The notes: generated by a model from the sequence alone, not told the origin. 64,000 nucleotides of DNA from VAZQ01 sp036557665 (GCA_036557665.1 DATBHG010000072.1:67300-131299); one strand, 5' to 3'. Shown: positions 1-8,444, numbered from the stretch's first letter. Made by a program: numbers and translations.

Positions 1-2
1 CC

Positions 3-107
3 GAAGGCTACGTCTACAACCAGCTCCACCAAGAGTGGGACGCTATCGAAAAACGCGCTGCCACGCTCGCCGACGTGGGAGAGGCGCGGGACCTCTTCTC
101 TCGTTAG
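3..107 (+). CDS. C-terminal tail of an upstream gene (5' end outside window)
   Basis: An open frame enters from the left edge and stops at TAG 105-107, giving about 34 residues ending in ARDLFSR. It lies 15 bases before the DUF499 gene on the same strand, so the two are probably one operon. In known DUF499 loci the gene immediately upstream is often a DUF1156 adenine-specific DNA methylase; that identity is inferred from context only, because the visible tail carries no diagnostic motif. Confidence 0.5.
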   Translation, partial: EGYVYNQLHQEWDAIEKRAATLADVGEARDLFSR

Positions 108-122
108 CCCGGTAGGAACACC

Positions 123-3100
123 ATGAGCGGTTTTGCCTCGAACCAGCGTATCAGTCGGGGGTTGCTGATGCTCACCAAGGTGTTGCAGCCCTACGTCGAA
201 AAGCGGATGCGCGAGTTCTATCGCGGTAACTGGCAGCAAAATCTATCGGTGGCCGCGGGCAGCGATCGGACAAAATCTCTCGATGCTTACGCGCTGCTCA
301 AAACCATGATCGATAACTGGCAGAGCGTATTCCGCGATGGTCTTAAACCCATTGTTCGCAACCACGTCTCGCTGGCGCTTGCAGCACGTAACGATGCGGC
401 GCATGCGGGCGATACCATCGGCGACGCTGATGCCATCTCCTATCTGCGCTCAATGCAGGCCGTTGCAGAAGCGATCGAGCCAAAGTCGGGCGCGGGCTTC
501 AAGGCGCTGATCGACGACCAGACCAAGGCTATGGCGGCGGCAATGGGAGTATCGACCGAAGTCGCCGCCAAGGCTGCGGTTGCGGCGCCGCAAGCTGCGC
601 TCGATCTCGGTGATAAGCGTTACGTATGGAAGCCGTGGCGCGAAGTTGCGCCGCCGCACGCCGACGTGATGGCCGCCCGGTTCGTCGAGGCGGAGTTCGC
701 TGCCGACCTCTCGACAGTGGCGCGCGGCGAAGGAGCAGACACATACCGCGACCCACGGGAGTTCTTCCGCATCACGTTCATGACCGGCGGCCTGCGCAAG
801 GTTTTGCGTAGCGCCATCGAACGATTGGCCGGCAAGGGCGGCGACCCCGTCATTGGCCTGCAAACCTCGTTCGGTGGCGGCAAGACGCATACCATGCTGG
901 CGCTGTATCATCTGGCCAACACCAAGAACCCCGAGACCCTGCCTGGCCTTGCCGACATTTTCAAAGAGGCCGGCGTCACGACCCTGCCAAGGCACTCCAG
1001 CCCGGTCGTGTTCGTCGGCACGGCAGCCGGCGCCAACCAGCCGATACCGATTGAAGGAGCGCGCACGGTCAAGAGCCTGTGGGGCCTGATTGCCGCAAAG
1101 CTCGGCGGGTGGAAAGCCTACGAGAGGATCAAGGCATCAGACGAGGCGCGTACCAACCCAGGCTCCGAGGTGTTGATCCCGATCCTCAAGGAAGCTGCGC
1201 CGTGCCTTATCCTGCTCGATGAGGTGGTGGCGTATGCGCGCAATCTCGACGGTATTCCCTACGATGGCTTCATCTCGTTCTTGCAGTCTTTAACAGAAGC
1301 GGCGAAGGCTGCGCCCGGCGTTCTGGTGGTCGGCTCGCTTCCCGAGAGTGGCGCCGAGGTCGGCAATCAGCGTGGCCGCGAAGCACTGCTGGCGTTGGAG
1401 AAGGTCTTCGGACGCGTGCAATCGGCATGGACGCCGGCGCAAGGCACCGAAACGTTCGAGATCATCCGACGACGCCTCTTTCAGGAGCTAGATGCCGATG
1501 GGGAAAAGGCGCGCGAGCAGGCCGTCAAGTCGTTTGTGAGCTTCTACAGGAACAACGCGGGCGAGTTCCCGACCGATGTGCGGGAGCGCGCCTACGAGAC
1601 CCAGTTGACGGCCGCCTATCCGGTCCATCCCGAGCTGTTCCGCATCTTGCAGGCCGACTGGAGCGCGCTGGAGAAGTTTCAGAAGACGCGTGGCCTGCTC
1701 AAGATGATGGCGCAGATCGTCTACCGGCTCTGGCGCGATGGCCACGCTGCGCCGATGATCCTGCCGGGCGACGTGCCGCTGACCGACGACAAGGTGCGCA
1801 CGAACGCTCTGTTGCCGATCGCGGACGGCTACGACGCGGTGATTGCCAAGGAGGTTGCTGGCGACCTCTCCAAGCCGGCTCAAATCGAAGCCCGCTCGCC
1901 GTCCGTGGGTAAGAACAGAGCCGTGACACGGGCGGCGACAGCTCTGTTCATGGGCACTTCGCCACATGGCTCGACCAACAGGGGAATGGAGATTGCGCGG
2001 CTCCGCATGGCCTGCGCCGTCCCTGGCGAGCAGCCGTCCCAGTTCTCCGAAGCAGTACGCCGCCTGGGCGAAAACGCGGCCTACCTTTACAGCGCAGGCG
2101 AGAACTACTGGTTCTCGCCCATTGCGTCGCTCAACCAGGAAGCCGAGGACAGGGCTAAGGCCCTCTCCACCGCGGAGGTAGAGGCGGAAATCATCACGTT
2201 GATCCGCGCAGAGGAGAAGCACAGGGGCATGGGCTTCCTGCGCGTCCACGGCGCACCAGACGATCCGCTCGGCATTGAGGACGCCTACGAGGCAGCACTT
2301 GTTCTGCTGCCGCCGTCAGCATGGCATCGGGGCCGCGATGTCGATACTGCTGCGATGAAGCTCGCTGCTGACATTGTCGAGCACAGAGGGCCGGGTCAGC
2401 GGCGCAATCGCAACCGGCTCGCTTTCCTTGCGCCCGACCAGGCGGCGCTCGAAGACATCCAGAACGTTGTCCGCAAGAAGCTGGCGTGGGCTTCGATCGT
2501 GCGTGACGCTCGCGGCCTACTACAGCTTCCCCCCGCACAGGAGGACGACGCCAAGAAAAAACTCGCCGAGCAGGAAACGGCCGCGATCAACGCTGTGCGG
2601 CGCGGCTGGAAGCACCTCCTGCTTCCGCAGGAGCCGCAGCCCGGCAGCCCGAATGAAGCACGCGGCTTCGACCTCGAACCGGTAGCGCTGACCAACCGTG
2701 CCAACGATCCGGAGCCATCGGCGCAGCTGGCCTGGAAGAAATGCGAGACCGATGGCCTCATCGTGTCGCGGCTCGGTGTACTCGATAATGACCTTGACAA
2801 GGTCTGGCAGGCGGACAAGCCGCACGTCTCTGTCAGGCAGTTGCGCGACTGGTTCGTGCAGTACCCCTACCTTTCCAAGCTCCGCGATCCTCAGGTTCTG
2901 GCTAGAGCCATAAGTGAGTCCCTCGCGCGAGGGGCGGACACCAAGCACGCCATCGCGGACCGCTTCGACGAGGCAAAGGGCGAGTACGTTGGCCTGAAGG
3001 TCGGGAAGCTGGTGGAGACTAACCTAAGCTCGGACATGGTGTTGGTTCGTCGGGCTGTAGCGGAGGCTCAGCTCGGGCGGCGCCGCGATGATGACACTGT

Positions 3101-3386
3101 CATCGTGGACCCGCCGCCCCCGCCACCGCCGCCTCCCCCACCGCCCGGCCGACCCCGTCGCTTCTATGCGAAGATCGCGCTTGATCCCAATCGTCCGACG
3201 CCGCAGGTCAGCAACATCGCCCAGTCGATCCTGAGCGAGCTGGATCGCGTTCGCGGGACCAGACTGAGGCTGACCTTGGACATCGACGCCGAGACCGATA
3301 ACGGCTTCCCGGAGGATGTCGAGAGCGTGGTGCGGGATAACGCCACGAGCCTACGGATCACGGATTTTGGCTTCGAGGGGGAGTAG
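123..3386 (+). CDS. HEPN-like (Swt1-type) domain plus DUF499 AAA+ ATPase, probable anti-phage locus protein
   Basis: 1087 residues. The N-terminal ~120 residues are helical and contain ARNDAAH (R89 to H94), the R-N-x3-H signature of HEPN RNases, in the position where Swt1-type HEPN domains precede DUF499. A P-loop follows at about 247-256 (SFGGGKTH) and a Walker B at 362-369 (LILLDEVV), so it should bind and hydrolyse ATP. Near the C-terminus a run of 12 prolines (997-1008) separates a final ~79-residue domain from the body. DUF499 proteins are found with DNA methylases and helicases in defence islands and are distantly related in role to PglY/BrxC ATPases. ATG 123 follows the upstream stop by 15 bases. 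The ATPase assignment is firm; RNase activity and phage defence are inferences. No helicase or nuclease follows it here, so the locus is either incomplete or mostly outside the window. Confidence 0.85.
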   Translation: MSGFASNQRISRGLLMLTKVLQPYVEKRMREFYRGNWQQNLSVAAGSDRTKSLDAYALLKTMIDNWQSVFRDGLKPIVRNHVSLALAARNDAAHAGDTIGDADAISYLRSMQAVAEAIEPKSGAGFKALIDDQTKAMAAAMGVSTEVAAKAAVAAPQAALDLGDKRYVWKPWREVAPPHADVMAARFVEAEFAADLSTVARGEGADTYRDPREFFRITFMTGGLRKVLRSAIERLAGKGGDPVIGLQTSFGGGKTHTMLALYHLANTKNPETLPGLADIFKEAGVTTLPRHSSPVVFVGTAAGANQPIPIEGARTVKSLWGLIAAKLGGWKAYERIKASDEARTNPGSEVLIPILKEAAPCLILLDEVVAYARNLDGIPYDGFISFLQSLTEAAKAAPGVLVVGSLPESGAEVGNQRGREALLALEKVFGRVQSAWTPAQGTETFEIIRRRLFQELDADGEKAREQAVKSFVSFYRNNAGEFPTDVRERAYETQLTAAYPVHPELFRILQADWSALEKFQKTRGLLKMMAQIVYRLWRDGHAAPMILPGDVPLTDDKVRTNALLPIADGYDAVIAKEVAGDLSKPAQIEARSPSVGKNRAVTRAATALFMGTSPHGSTNRGMEIARLRMACAVPGEQPSQFSEAVRRLGENAAYLYSAGENYWFSPIASLNQEAEDRAKALSTAEVEAEIITLIRAEEKHRGMGFLRVHGAPDDPLGIEDAYEAALVLLPPSAWHRGRDVDTAAMKLAADIVEHRGPGQRRNRNRLAFLAPDQAALEDIQNVVRKKLAWASIVRDARGLLQLPPAQEDDAKKKLAEQETAAINAVRRGWKHLLLPQEPQPGSPNEARGFDLEPVALTNRANDPEPSAQLAWKKCETDGLIVSRLGVLDNDLDKVWQADKPHVSVRQLRDWFVQYPYLSKLRDPQVLARAISESLARGADTKHAIADRFDEAKGEYVGLKVGKLVETNLSSDMVLVRRAVAEAQLGRRRDDDTVIVDPPPPPPPPPPPPGRPRRFYAKIALDPNRPTPQVSNIAQSILSELDRVRGTRLRLTLDIDAETDNGFPEDVESVVRDNATSLRITDFGFEGE

Positions 3387-3414
3387 CAGGCCGACAACTG
3401 CGACCAGTCTCGGG

Positions 3415-3455
3415 CGGTTACAGGCGCTGTAACCGGACCCCCAGGGGAGGTCCGG
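3415..3455. terminator. Two adjacent hairpins after the DUF499 gene
   Basis: CGGTTACAG/CTGTAACCG (3415-3423 with 3427-3435, 3-base loop) is followed by CCGGACC/GGTCCGG (3433-3439 with 3449-3455). The two stems share three bases, so they are mutually exclusive. They lie 28 bases after the DUF499 stop. There is no T-run, so this is a possible terminator or RNA-stability element rather than a canonical one. Confidence 0.4.
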
Positions 3456-3567
3456 ACAGGAGGTTCGGCGTGAGCCTCTGTACTCGGTGACGGCGTTGCG
3501 CCGTCCGTACAAATCCGGCATTGCCCTTCTATGGAGTGGAGCCCCGCGTAGACCTGCATTGCTGCCG

Positions 3568-4164
3568 ATGGGATTTGTAGAGCCCTGCCTGCCTTCGGTG
3601 CGGGATACGCCTCCGCGCGGTGCCGAGTGGGTCCACGAGATTAAGCACGACGGCTATCGGGTGATCGTCCGCCGGGAGGGCACGCGGGCGCGTATCTTTA
3701 CGCGGCGCGGCTTCGATTGGAGTGGTCGCTTCCCATGGATCGAGGAGGGGCTACTCTCGTTGAGGGTGCAGTCGGCCACGATTGACGGTGAAGCGGTGGT
3801 CTGCGGGCAGGACGGCATTTCTGATTTTGAAAAGCTACACTCGCGCGCCTACGACCATGAGGTGTTCTTGTATGCCTTTGACCTGCTCGAACTGAACGGC
3901 GAGGACTGTCGTCACGCACCACTGGAGAAGCGCAAGGCCAATCTCGGAAAGCTGCTCACCCGGAGCACAGGAGTGCGGCTCTCCGAGCACATCGAGGACG
4001 ACGGCGCGATCGTCTTCGAGCACGCCTGCAAGCTCGGGCTCGAAGGCATCGTATCGAAGCGGCGCGACCTTCCCTACTGCTCCGGCCGCGTGAAGAGCTG
4101 GATCAAGATTAAGAACCCGGCGAGCCCGGCCGTGCTGCGGGTCGTTGAGGAAGGGGCTTGGTGA
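3568..4164 (+). CDS. ATP-dependent DNA ligase catalytic core (LigD-like), no OB fold
   Basis: 198 residues from ATG 3568; an upstream in-frame start at 3487 would add a 27-residue stretch with no homology. It shows the nucleotidyltransferase motifs in order: I EIKHDG with the AMP-accepting K26, the GEAV strand near 74-77, III YAFDLLELNG (102-111), IV LEGIVSKR (158-165) and V SWIKIKNP (177-184). The protein stops about 14 residues after motif V, so the OB-fold domain normally needed for full DNA engagement is absent. Short ligase-core proteins of this kind occur in bradyrhizobia and relatives. Strand joining is the family reaction; activity of this truncated form is unproven. The GNAT gene starts 3 bases after its stop, suggesting co-transcription. 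Confidence 0.85.
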   Translation: MGFVEPCLPSVRDTPPRGAEWVHEIKHDGYRVIVRREGTRARIFTRRGFDWSGRFPWIEEGLLSLRVQSATIDGEAVVCGQDGISDFEKLHSRAYDHEVFLYAFDLLELNGEDCRHAPLEKRKANLGKLLTRSTGVRLSEHIEDDGAIVFEHACKLGLEGIVSKRRDLPYCSGRVKSWIKIKNPASPAVLRVVEEGAW

Positions 4165-4167
4165 ACC

Positions 4168-4674
4168 ATGATGGTGGAGATGACGGAAGCTAATACGATT
4201 GATTATCGTGTCGCGACCCGCGACGATGAGACCGACATATTGGCTGTTCTAGAGGAGGTTGCTCCAGAAATACCCGTATCGCTCGATACGCCGGAAGCCA
4301 AAAACATTATCAAGGGCATAATCATAGAATGCCGCCAGAGCGGGAAGTCGTGGGTCGCTGTTGATGCGGCCGGAACAGTTGTTGGTTTTGTGCTTGCACG
4401 AAAAGATATTCACGAGCAGCAAGCAATCTCTTTGCGTTATATCGGGGTGAGTGGGAACTCACGTCGGCGGGGCATATTTGCGACCCTCATTGAAAAGATG
4501 AAGGCCAACGGCACGCCGCTAACTGCTAGCGTGCTAGCCGGCAATAAGTCCGGCATGGTAGATCGGCTCGTGAAGACTGGATTTACGAAACAGGGGCCTG
4601 ATGCCAAGGAAACAAAGTTGCGATGGACCCCGGTGGTGGAAGCCAGCAAATCGGCCGCCACTTCTCGCACATAA
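4168..4674 (+). CDS. GNAT-family N-acetyltransferase
   Basis: 168 residues. The acetyl-CoA binding region is visible as YIGVSGNSRRRGIFATLIEKM, equivalent to the V-x-x-x-x-R-x-x-G-x-G/A loop, preceded by the beta-strand VVGFVLARKD. The substrate cannot be told. The gene starts 3 bases after the ligase stop, with alternative ATGs at 4171 and 4180. Its sequence is visibly more A/T-rich than the genes around it (for example 4290-4340), consistent with recent acquisition as part of the island. Confidence 0.8.
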   Translation: MMVEMTEANTIDYRVATRDDETDILAVLEEVAPEIPVSLDTPEAKNIIKGIIIECRQSGKSWVAVDAAGTVVGFVLARKDIHEQQAISLRYIGVSGNSRRRGIFATLIEKMKANGTPLTASVLAGNKSGMVDRLVKTGFTKQGPDAKETKLRWTPVVEASKSAATSRT

Positions 4675-4755
4675 TCTTGTGCCAACGGAACGTCGACCGG
4701 CTGGCGGCACCGGACATCATTGAAATGGTGCGCGACGGGGGAGCGAGAGGCCCGT

Positions 4756-5073
4756 CTACGACAGGGGCGATCGCGTGGTATCCCTTGCGTAACCCCTGAT
4801 CTGTTCGAGCAGCCCGCGCTGGTTAAGCCCCCGCGCTTTGACCGGCCGCCATCCCAGTTCACGCATCAGGGCAGCCAGTCGTCGGCAGGCGCCTGCCCTG
4901 CGATGGTGCTGCGGGATGTTCAGCGCGTCGAAGACAGCCTGCGTCGCAACGCGCTCAACGCCATCGTCCCCTACCCTGCCTTGCAGACGTTCCAGCGGCA
5001 GCCGCCACGGATCACGGGGCTCTTCAACATCGGTTGCCGCCTCCAACATTGCCCAGAATGACGTTCCCGCCAT
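4756..5073 (-). CDS. Hypothetical protein of mobile-element type
   Basis: 105 residues, opposite in strand to its neighbours. It is mostly helical and basic towards the end, with RRAGACRRLAALMRELGW followed by RGLNQRGLLEQIRGYARD. The R-x3-ACRRLAxLMRxLGW segment resembles the small C-terminal helical module seen in phage and plasmid primase/VapE-like proteins, but no full domain is present. It lies between the GNAT gene and the integrase remnant, so it is probably a leftover of the element. Function is not recognised and coding status is likely but not certain. Confidence 0.5.
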   Translation of the reverse strand: MAGTSFWAMLEAATDVEEPRDPWRLPLERLQGRVGDDGVERVATQAVFDALNIPQHHRRAGACRRLAALMRELGWRPVKARGLNQRGLLEQIRGYARDTTRSPLS

Positions 5074-5097
5074 GGCTACTGCTCATCACGGAAATCA

Positions 5098-5520
5098 ATG
5101 CGCGGCTGCTCTGGCCGGATCGGACTTGATCGCCTTCCAACTCGGCCACATTTGGTCCGGCGCCAGGAGTTCTTCAGTGACGGCCAGGGGCGGGGCGCCG
5201 GCCGGCTGGTGCTCATCATCAGGGCACTGCCGGCGCGCGTTACCACCGCCGAGTGGAACGCGCAGCAGTGGCGTGACGGTCGTCGCACAAAGTCAAAGAT
5301 TTCAGCTGCGTATTCTTGGGGCCTCAAGTCAGAGCACGATTAGCGTACTACGAGCCGAACGGGTACGGCTGGTATTTTCCTTCTCCCCGGGTTCCTTCCA
5401 TGCCGTTCGCCGGCGGGGCGTTAGGGGACGCGATCAGGCGAGCATGGCGTCGTCAGGTTATCCCGGTCTTCACGTCCCGCGACCTGCGGCGCACGTGGAA
5501 GACTCTCGCCGGCAAGGCGG
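5098..5520 (+). pseudogene. Broken tyrosine-type site-specific integrase
   Basis: Two frames carry pieces of one integrase. The first (5098-5343) has GRGAGRLVLIIRALPARVT followed by EWNAQQWRDGRRTKSKI, the N-terminal arm-binding module of bradyrhizobial integrases. After a frameshift and internal loss, the second frame (from about 5316) has YGWYFPSPRVP and then FTSRDLRRTWKTLAGKA, the catalytic-domain box II with its arginine. Homology stops near 5520, and the part holding the catalytic tyrosine is missing. The gene is inactive. It marks the element that probably delivered the genes to its left. No tRNA or clear att repeat is visible beside it. Confidence 0.75.
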
Positions 5521-5766
5521 CTTCCCCGCTACCCGCAGCCTCTCCCCTGTGGATGGGTCCTCAGGACGGGCCGTATCTCGAGCTAATCGCAAAGCGATTT
5601 AGTGCAACTGGCCCATCGCGACGAACAGGAGCGCCTTGCATTTTCGGTCGCTATCAGGGGTGCTGCGGACATGGGATGGGCGAGCGGATGGCCTGAGACC
5701 GACGCCAATGACCCCTTGCGGACCTCGGGTGTGCAGTGCAAACGGCCATCCGGTTGCAGAATCGCC

Positions 5767-7353
5767 CTACACGACCTTCACGTTCCAAAAAACCGGGGAA
5801 CCGAACTTAAGAACATCACGGACGTTCCTTCGGAACGCCGTTGGCTGCACCCATTCTCCCCACGGCACGTATGCCACTTCGCTAAGAGCGACCTTCTGGG
5901 CCTCGTCAGCAAGTTGCTTGCGTTTCGTTTGATCAGTCGCACCCACCCAATCGGTGACCAGTTTCTCCAGGTGCGGAATGTCCGGCCAGCCGAACCAAGC
6001 ATTGCGGCCCGCACCCGATAGCCCGAAGTGGACTGCAGGATTGATCACGTCCTCCGCCAGCCACCACGTATGAAGCAGATTCCAGCCGCCCCTTTCAGGC
6101 GGTTCCATGCGCGCTCGCACGACAAGGAACGTCGACCAATCCATTGCCCTGAGAATGACTTTGAAGCCGATCGACTCCAGCCTTTGCCGTGTGACAATTG
6201 CTGCCGCGTTGAGGAATGAAATGTCGGTGACGTGAGGCACGACGATGGGACGGCCATCGTAACCTGATTCCTTCACGAGCTGCGTCGCTCTTGCAAGGTC
6301 GTGCCGTACAATCGGCTCGGCGCCAACCGTTGTCGCGAAGGGTCCACCGCAGGCAAATACCGAATAGCAGGGTCGGTAATATTGTGGCTGTCCGATAGCC
6401 CAGGCTAGATACGTCACCTGGTCCATCATGTGCAGCAGCGCCTCGCGGGCCTTCCTGTTGTTGAACGGAGGATGCAGGAAGTTTGGCCGCAGCCAACCTT
6501 GTGTCCCGAGTGGATCAGTAAGGAACGTCTGCAAGTCCGGGTTCTGTTCGATCTTAGGGATAAAATCGAGCGGCGGTTGCTCCCACCAATCCACCCTTCC
6601 GGCCGCGAGATCCTCCGCCGCGTCCCACGGCTCTGGGATGTACCGCCAGATTATCCGATCCAGATACGCCTTCTTGCCGCCGGTTGATCCGCTCGGCGCT
6701 TCATCGCGCGGGACGTAATCGGAATTGCGCTCGTACACCACCTGCTCGCCCGGTTGCCACTCGTCCCTGATGATTTTGAATGGTCCAGAACCAACGAATT
6801 CCTTTATCTGTTCATTCGCAGGCGTGGATGCGATCCGCGCAGGCATCATAAAAGGCACGTTGCTCGACGGCTTTCCCAGCGCGTCGAGAACGGGACCAAA
6901 GTGCTCGGCCAGCTCGATTGTGAACTTGTTGTTGTCAACCGGCGCGATTTTCCTCGCATGGGCTCTAAGAAGCTGGCCGAAACGATCCTTCTTTCCCCAG
7001 CGCTTAAGCGACTCTACACAGTCTTCCGACGCGACCGGCTTCCCATCATGCCATCGGAGGCCCTCGCGCAACGTGAAGGTGTAGTTCATGCCGTCCGCAG
7101 ATACGGTCGTCCGATCGACCATTTGCGGCTTGATCTGAAGATTCTCGTCAGTCCCGAAGAGGGTGTCGTATACGAGATAGCCGTGGTTGCGCGTGATGTA
7201 GGCAGTGGTCCAGATCGGATCGAGAATCTTTAGATCGGCCTGCGCCACGAACCGCAAGGTCTGCCGCCCATTTTGGGCGTGGATCGAGGATGCGCTTAAC
7301 GCGATCGCCGCTGTTGCGCCCCGGACTACTTGCCGCCGGTTGACACGGCTCAT
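5767..7353 (-). CDS. Periplasmic substrate-binding protein of an ABC peptide/nickel-type transporter (SBP family 5)
   Basis: 528 residues from ATG 7353 (MSRVNRRQ); the ATG 12 bases upstream is possible. The N-terminus NRRQVVRGATAAIALSASS is a Tat-like signal (RRQ, hydrophobic stretch, small residues then HAQ). The mature part has the family-5 landmarks: an early WTTAYITRNHGYLVYDTLF region, LREGLRWHDGKPV, and a C-terminal YVPWGEWVQPTAFRR. Family 5 binds oligopeptides, nickel, opines or glutathione. No permease or ATPase gene is adjacent, so this is an orphan binding protein that must share a transporter encoded elsewhere. It sits next to the island edge. Confidence 0.9.
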   Translation of the reverse strand: MSRVNRRQVVRGATAAIALSASSIHAQNGRQTLRFVAQADLKILDPIWTTAYITRNHGYLVYDTLFGTDENLQIKPQMVDRTTVSADGMNYTFTLREGLRWHDGKPVASEDCVESLKRWGKKDRFGQLLRAHARKIAPVDNNKFTIELAEHFGPVLDALGKPSSNVPFMMPARIASTPANEQIKEFVGSGPFKIIRDEWQPGEQVVYERNSDYVPRDEAPSGSTGGKKAYLDRIIWRYIPEPWDAAEDLAAGRVDWWEQPPLDFIPKIEQNPDLQTFLTDPLGTQGWLRPNFLHPPFNNRKAREALLHMMDQVTYLAWAIGQPQYYRPCYSVFACGGPFATTVGAEPIVRHDLARATQLVKESGYDGRPIVVPHVTDISFLNAAAIVTRQRLESIGFKVILRAMDWSTFLVVRARMEPPERGGWNLLHTWWLAEDVINPAVHFGLSGAGRNAWFGWPDIPHLEKLVTDWVGATDQTKRKQLADEAQKVALSEVAYVPWGEWVQPTAFRRNVRDVLKFGSPVFWNVKVV

Positions 7354-7583
7354 GGTTGCTCCCACCGCGCAGACCTGGGTTGGTGCAGGTGGTCGATAGC
7401 ACGTTCGGGGCGCCGTTGTACGGACAATTTAGTATTCAGCTTCTATGGACTGTACTGTAGTGCAGGAGTCGGCTCATGGCACATCGGGTCGTTCGCGGCG
7501 GCGCACGCAAGTCGGTTGCAACCACGGGGACAGCCGACACCAAGGTGTGAACGGGTAGTCGGCAACGCCGCGGCTCCAGTAAT

Positions 7584-7763
7584 CTATTTGGCCGTCGATT
7601 GGTCGAGCTGCTTCTGGATGCTGAGGCTCCTGAGGTCAACGCGGCCGCTGGTATCGCGCCCGCCGGTCACCTTATCTAGCTCGTTGTCCGGCAACTCGTC
7701 GCAGCGTTCAGCTTCAGTTTCCAGGTCGATGATGTTGTTGGTGGTGTTGTTGGGGGCTGTCAT
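7584..7763 (-). CDS. Small peptide with double-glycine leader motif (1)
   Basis: 59 residues from ATG 7763, or 63 from ATG 7775; neither start has a strong ribosome site. The central segment ELPDNELDKVTGG matches the ELxxV(x)GG leader of class II bacteriocins and other exported peptides cleaved after GG. The 24 residues after GG are polar (ending DQSTAK). No peptidase-transporter or modification enzyme is nearby. It may be a bacteriocin-like or signalling peptide; the motif is seen directly, the export is inferred. Confidence 0.6.
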   Translation of the reverse strand: MTAPNNTTNNIIDLETEAERCDELPDNELDKVTGGRDTSGRVDLRSLSIQKQLDQSTAK

Positions 7764-7816
7764 AAGTCGCGTCATCCAAGAAGCGGCGTCAAGGCGCTCA
7801 TGCAGGTGAACGGCTC

Positions 7817-8002
7817 TCAGACCGTCACGAGCTTGAACTTGAACGTCATAAACTCGAGTGGCGCTGCGTGCGGCTTTGCGCTTGGGGTCCCGCCCGTGAC
7901 AAGCGCGAGCTCGTCGGCGCTCAGGTCATGTCTCGGCTCGCATACTTGCTTGCTCGACGTGGTAGCGGCGGCGATTTTGATTGAGGTGTTTGAGGTCAAC
8001 AT
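7817..8002 (-). CDS. Small peptide with double-glycine leader motif (2)
   Basis: 61 residues from ATG 8002, chosen because GGAG lies 6 bases upstream; ATG 8014 is the alternative. The leader carries DLSADELALVTGG, parallel to peptide 1, and the tail after GG is 23 residues (TPSAKPHAA, then a basic-hydrophobic strand ending KFKLVTV). Both peptides are on the same strand about 50 bases apart, this one upstream, and could form a two-gene unit. A TGTGA-N6-TCACA palindrome lies 70 bases before the start. Function unknown. Confidence 0.6.
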   Translation of the reverse strand: MLTSNTSIKIAAATTSSKQVCEPRHDLSADELALVTGGTPSAKPHAAPLEFMTFKFKLVTV

Positions 8003-8071
8003 CCCGGGCTCCATGCTCCATTTCGCCTTGTGAAGGTGGCGGCGAGTGTAGGCCCGCAGGGACCCTGCCGC

Positions 8072-8087
8072 TGTGACGGCCATCACA
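8072..8087. promoter_or_regulatory. CRP/FNR-type palindrome, copy 1
   Basis: TGTGACGGCCATCACA, a perfect TGTGA-N6-TCACA dyad, 70 bases upstream of the start of leader peptide 2. The same 16-mer recurs with small changes at 10601-10616 and, on the minus strand, at 11479-11494. The conserved CGG inside the spacer suggests one specific regulator. Binding is inferred. Confidence 0.55.
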
Positions 8088-8163
8088 GATTGACGGTTTG
8101 TTTGGCAGGGCGCAGGGCCTGTCATTCCCGCTTCCGGGATCGGGTTGATTGCACTCCGATGCT

Positions 8164-8397
8164 TCAGGGCGGCACAATTGCGACCTTCTCGAGGATCAAA
8201 AGCAGGATCCGCAGCCCTTGCGCAATTCCAATCAGGCCGACGCCCGTCCCTATCGTTCCAATCACGATTGCATAGTATCTCAGGGGGACCGGCGTTTCGG
8301 CTCTGTTGGCGATCAAGACCACGCCGCCCCAAACCCCGGCAATAATGACGGCGACTCCTACGAACGCAGTCACGATAGCGAGGATGCTGGTAAACAT
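8164..8397 (-). CDS. Small two-helix inner-membrane protein
   Basis: 77 residues from ATG 8397. Two hydrophobic stretches are visible: about 3-28 (ILAIVTAFVGVAVIIAGVWG) and about 41-70 (YAIVIGTIGTGVGLIGIAQG). The connecting stretch contains NRAETPVPLR. No known domain is recognised. It lies 47 bases downstream of another micro-membrane ORF on the same strand. Confidence 0.55.
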   Translation of the reverse strand: MFTSILAIVTAFVGVAVIIAGVWGGVVLIANRAETPVPLRYYAIVIGTIGTGVGLIGIAQGLRILLLILEKVAIVPP

Positions 8398-8444
8398 AGG
8401 ACGACCTTCGGCAGAAGTTGCTGCAACAGCCGCGAGTCGATCGC

